From Carex sylvatica (lineage: Eukaryota > Streptophyta > Magnoliopsida > Poales > Cyperaceae), in assembly GCA_964058845.1 (NCBI GenBank), contig CAXKVR010000070.1, positions 186,001 through 250,000 of the forward strand: DNA of 64,000 bases. The letters run 5' to 3'. This document shows positions 62,857 through 64,000 of this stretch, in pieces. The notes beneath the pieces are model-generated. The model made no database searches, had not been told where the DNA came from, and worked only from the letters and a program-made list of their open reading frames with translations. The position numbers and the translations under genes were made by a program. Numbering within the stretch: position 1 is the first letter of the stretch; each line of letters starts with the position of its first letter.

Positions 62857-64000
62857 ATGTAAGTGCACAATTAGTTTATTGATTCATCTTCCATTTTGAT
62901 TATTTTTAGCAATCTTGACAGGGATCAGTTCGTGTATTGTACGAGTGTCTGGATCATTTTGCTTATTTTACTAATCTTTACTAAGAGCGTGATTATATGT
63001 AGCTATCCTTTTCAAAACTTGATCCATTAATCCTGGACAATGTATCATATGAAGATTTTAAAATTACTCGGCAGCCGTTATTATTTCTAACATGTATGGT
63101 ACAAAGATTATTATTTACAAAAAAAAAAAAAAAGGACACGAATTGGAGATTATTTTGTTTGAGAAATTTCAGTGGTTTAATGTGCCCCGAACCTTTTGTT
63201 CCAGTTATTTATTATTAACTGTTTTATAATCATAGAATTATGAGGATACCAAGGACCCGTCAGATCCTTATATCAATTTCTCAATTTTAGAAGGGTTCAA
63301 ATAGATAAGACATTGTGATGGTGGAAACTCAAATTACATCCTAAAATTAAAGTTTGTATATTACTGGTTCAAAAAAGGAAAATCTTTTGGTTGGAGGATG
63401 GACTGGCTCCACAAATTACATCCAATGTTCTGCTGTAAAATACTCATTGTTCTGGTTACAACAATGTCAGGAAATATTTAGTGACTGGAATAGTATAGAA
63501 GATAAGCTTCAATATTCAATTTCAGACTCATTACAGAACAAAGTTCCAGTTTTATCTAGTTTTAACGGAAGATTTAATTTTCTTATTCCTGGTTGCAAAA
63601 AATCGGTATATCCTTGAACTTTTTTACTCATGTACCTGTCAAATTCCTAGCATCGATCTAAAGTACTAAACTGGTGCACCGATACCATGAACAAAGAAAA
63701 TCCCAATTATGATCTATTGCAACGTTAACGAGGGAAAAATACAGCTCTTGGATTCTCACAGGAAAAAAAATCTGTCTATCCTCACAATTTGATCAAAGGA
63801 AAATAATAATTGTTTAATTATTTTTAGAAATATAAAGAATAATTAATAATTTAAATATATTAAAAAGCAAACTAAAGAAAATATATAAAACATCTTAAAA
63901 TTTAAATGTACTAAAAGAACTCCAAAATATTTTAATTTTTTAGGCATGATTTTTCTCGATTGTAAAAAAAAATTAAACTATTTTTTGTTGTGTTAATGGA
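62857..64000. other. Downstream of MFS gene, no gene seen
   Basis: Contains the presumed MFS 3' leader and AT-rich DNA. An open frame at 63354-63617 (87 aa) has no recognised motif. The final 100 bases resemble pieces near 15.45 kb and 57.47 kb (ATTTTTCTCGATTGTAAAAA-type words). Confidence 0.45.

Noticed and set aside
63354..63617. 87-aa plus-strand open frame near the right edge
   Set aside because: No motif, no splice or promoter context, and composition like the AT-rich background. It cannot be supported as a gene, though it could be an exon of something beyond the edge.

Overview
This window is AT-rich nuclear DNA of a flowering plant, most likely a eudicot. The genes have many short exons with GT-AG introns, and their products are plant families: a respiratory burst oxidase, plant mitochondrial ferredoxins, a dormancy/auxin-associated protein and a plant MFS transporter. 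Between the genes lie many non-autonomous DNA transposons. There are no bacterial, viral or organellar genes. Exon boundaries below were read by hand from reading-frame continuity, splice consensus and family similarity.

Layout. (1) 185-12055, minus strand: 13 of about 14 exons of an RBOHE-type NADPH oxidase; the last exon lies beyond the left edge. (2) 12.4-36.6 kb: about 24 kb with no gene. It holds Mutator-like foldback MITEs (9-bp target duplications), hAT elements (8-bp duplications), one hAT element carrying a PPR gene fragment, and a tandem array of about 275-bp units (26.7-33.4 kb) with several layers of inserted elements. (3) 36.6-44.1 kb: a direct tandem duplication, each copy holding a seven-exon adrenodoxin-type [2Fe-2S] mitochondrial ferredoxin gene on the minus strand. 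Copy A is intact (183 aa). Copy B stops 13 residues early. An hAT MITE is present in B and absent from the same site in A. (4) 44.1-51 kb: more transposon-derived sequence, including an hAT element filled with CGGGTA-type repeats. (5) 51272-53493, minus: a dormancy-associated (DRM1/ARP) gene with a tiny last exon and a degenerate second copy of that exon downstream. (6) 53.7-60.4 kb: MITEs, a direct duplication and one small GC-rich ORF. (7) 60457-62856, plus: an MFS transporter gene whose central exon has three frame breaks.

The genes do not form a pathway. The oxidase makes apoplastic superoxide, the ferredoxins carry electrons in the mitochondrial matrix, and the other two act independently. 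No new enzyme system is evident. The most notable content is the transposon stratigraphy, the duplicated ferredoxin pair with divergent C-termini, the alternative ends of the dormancy gene, and a PPR fragment carried inside a hAT element.
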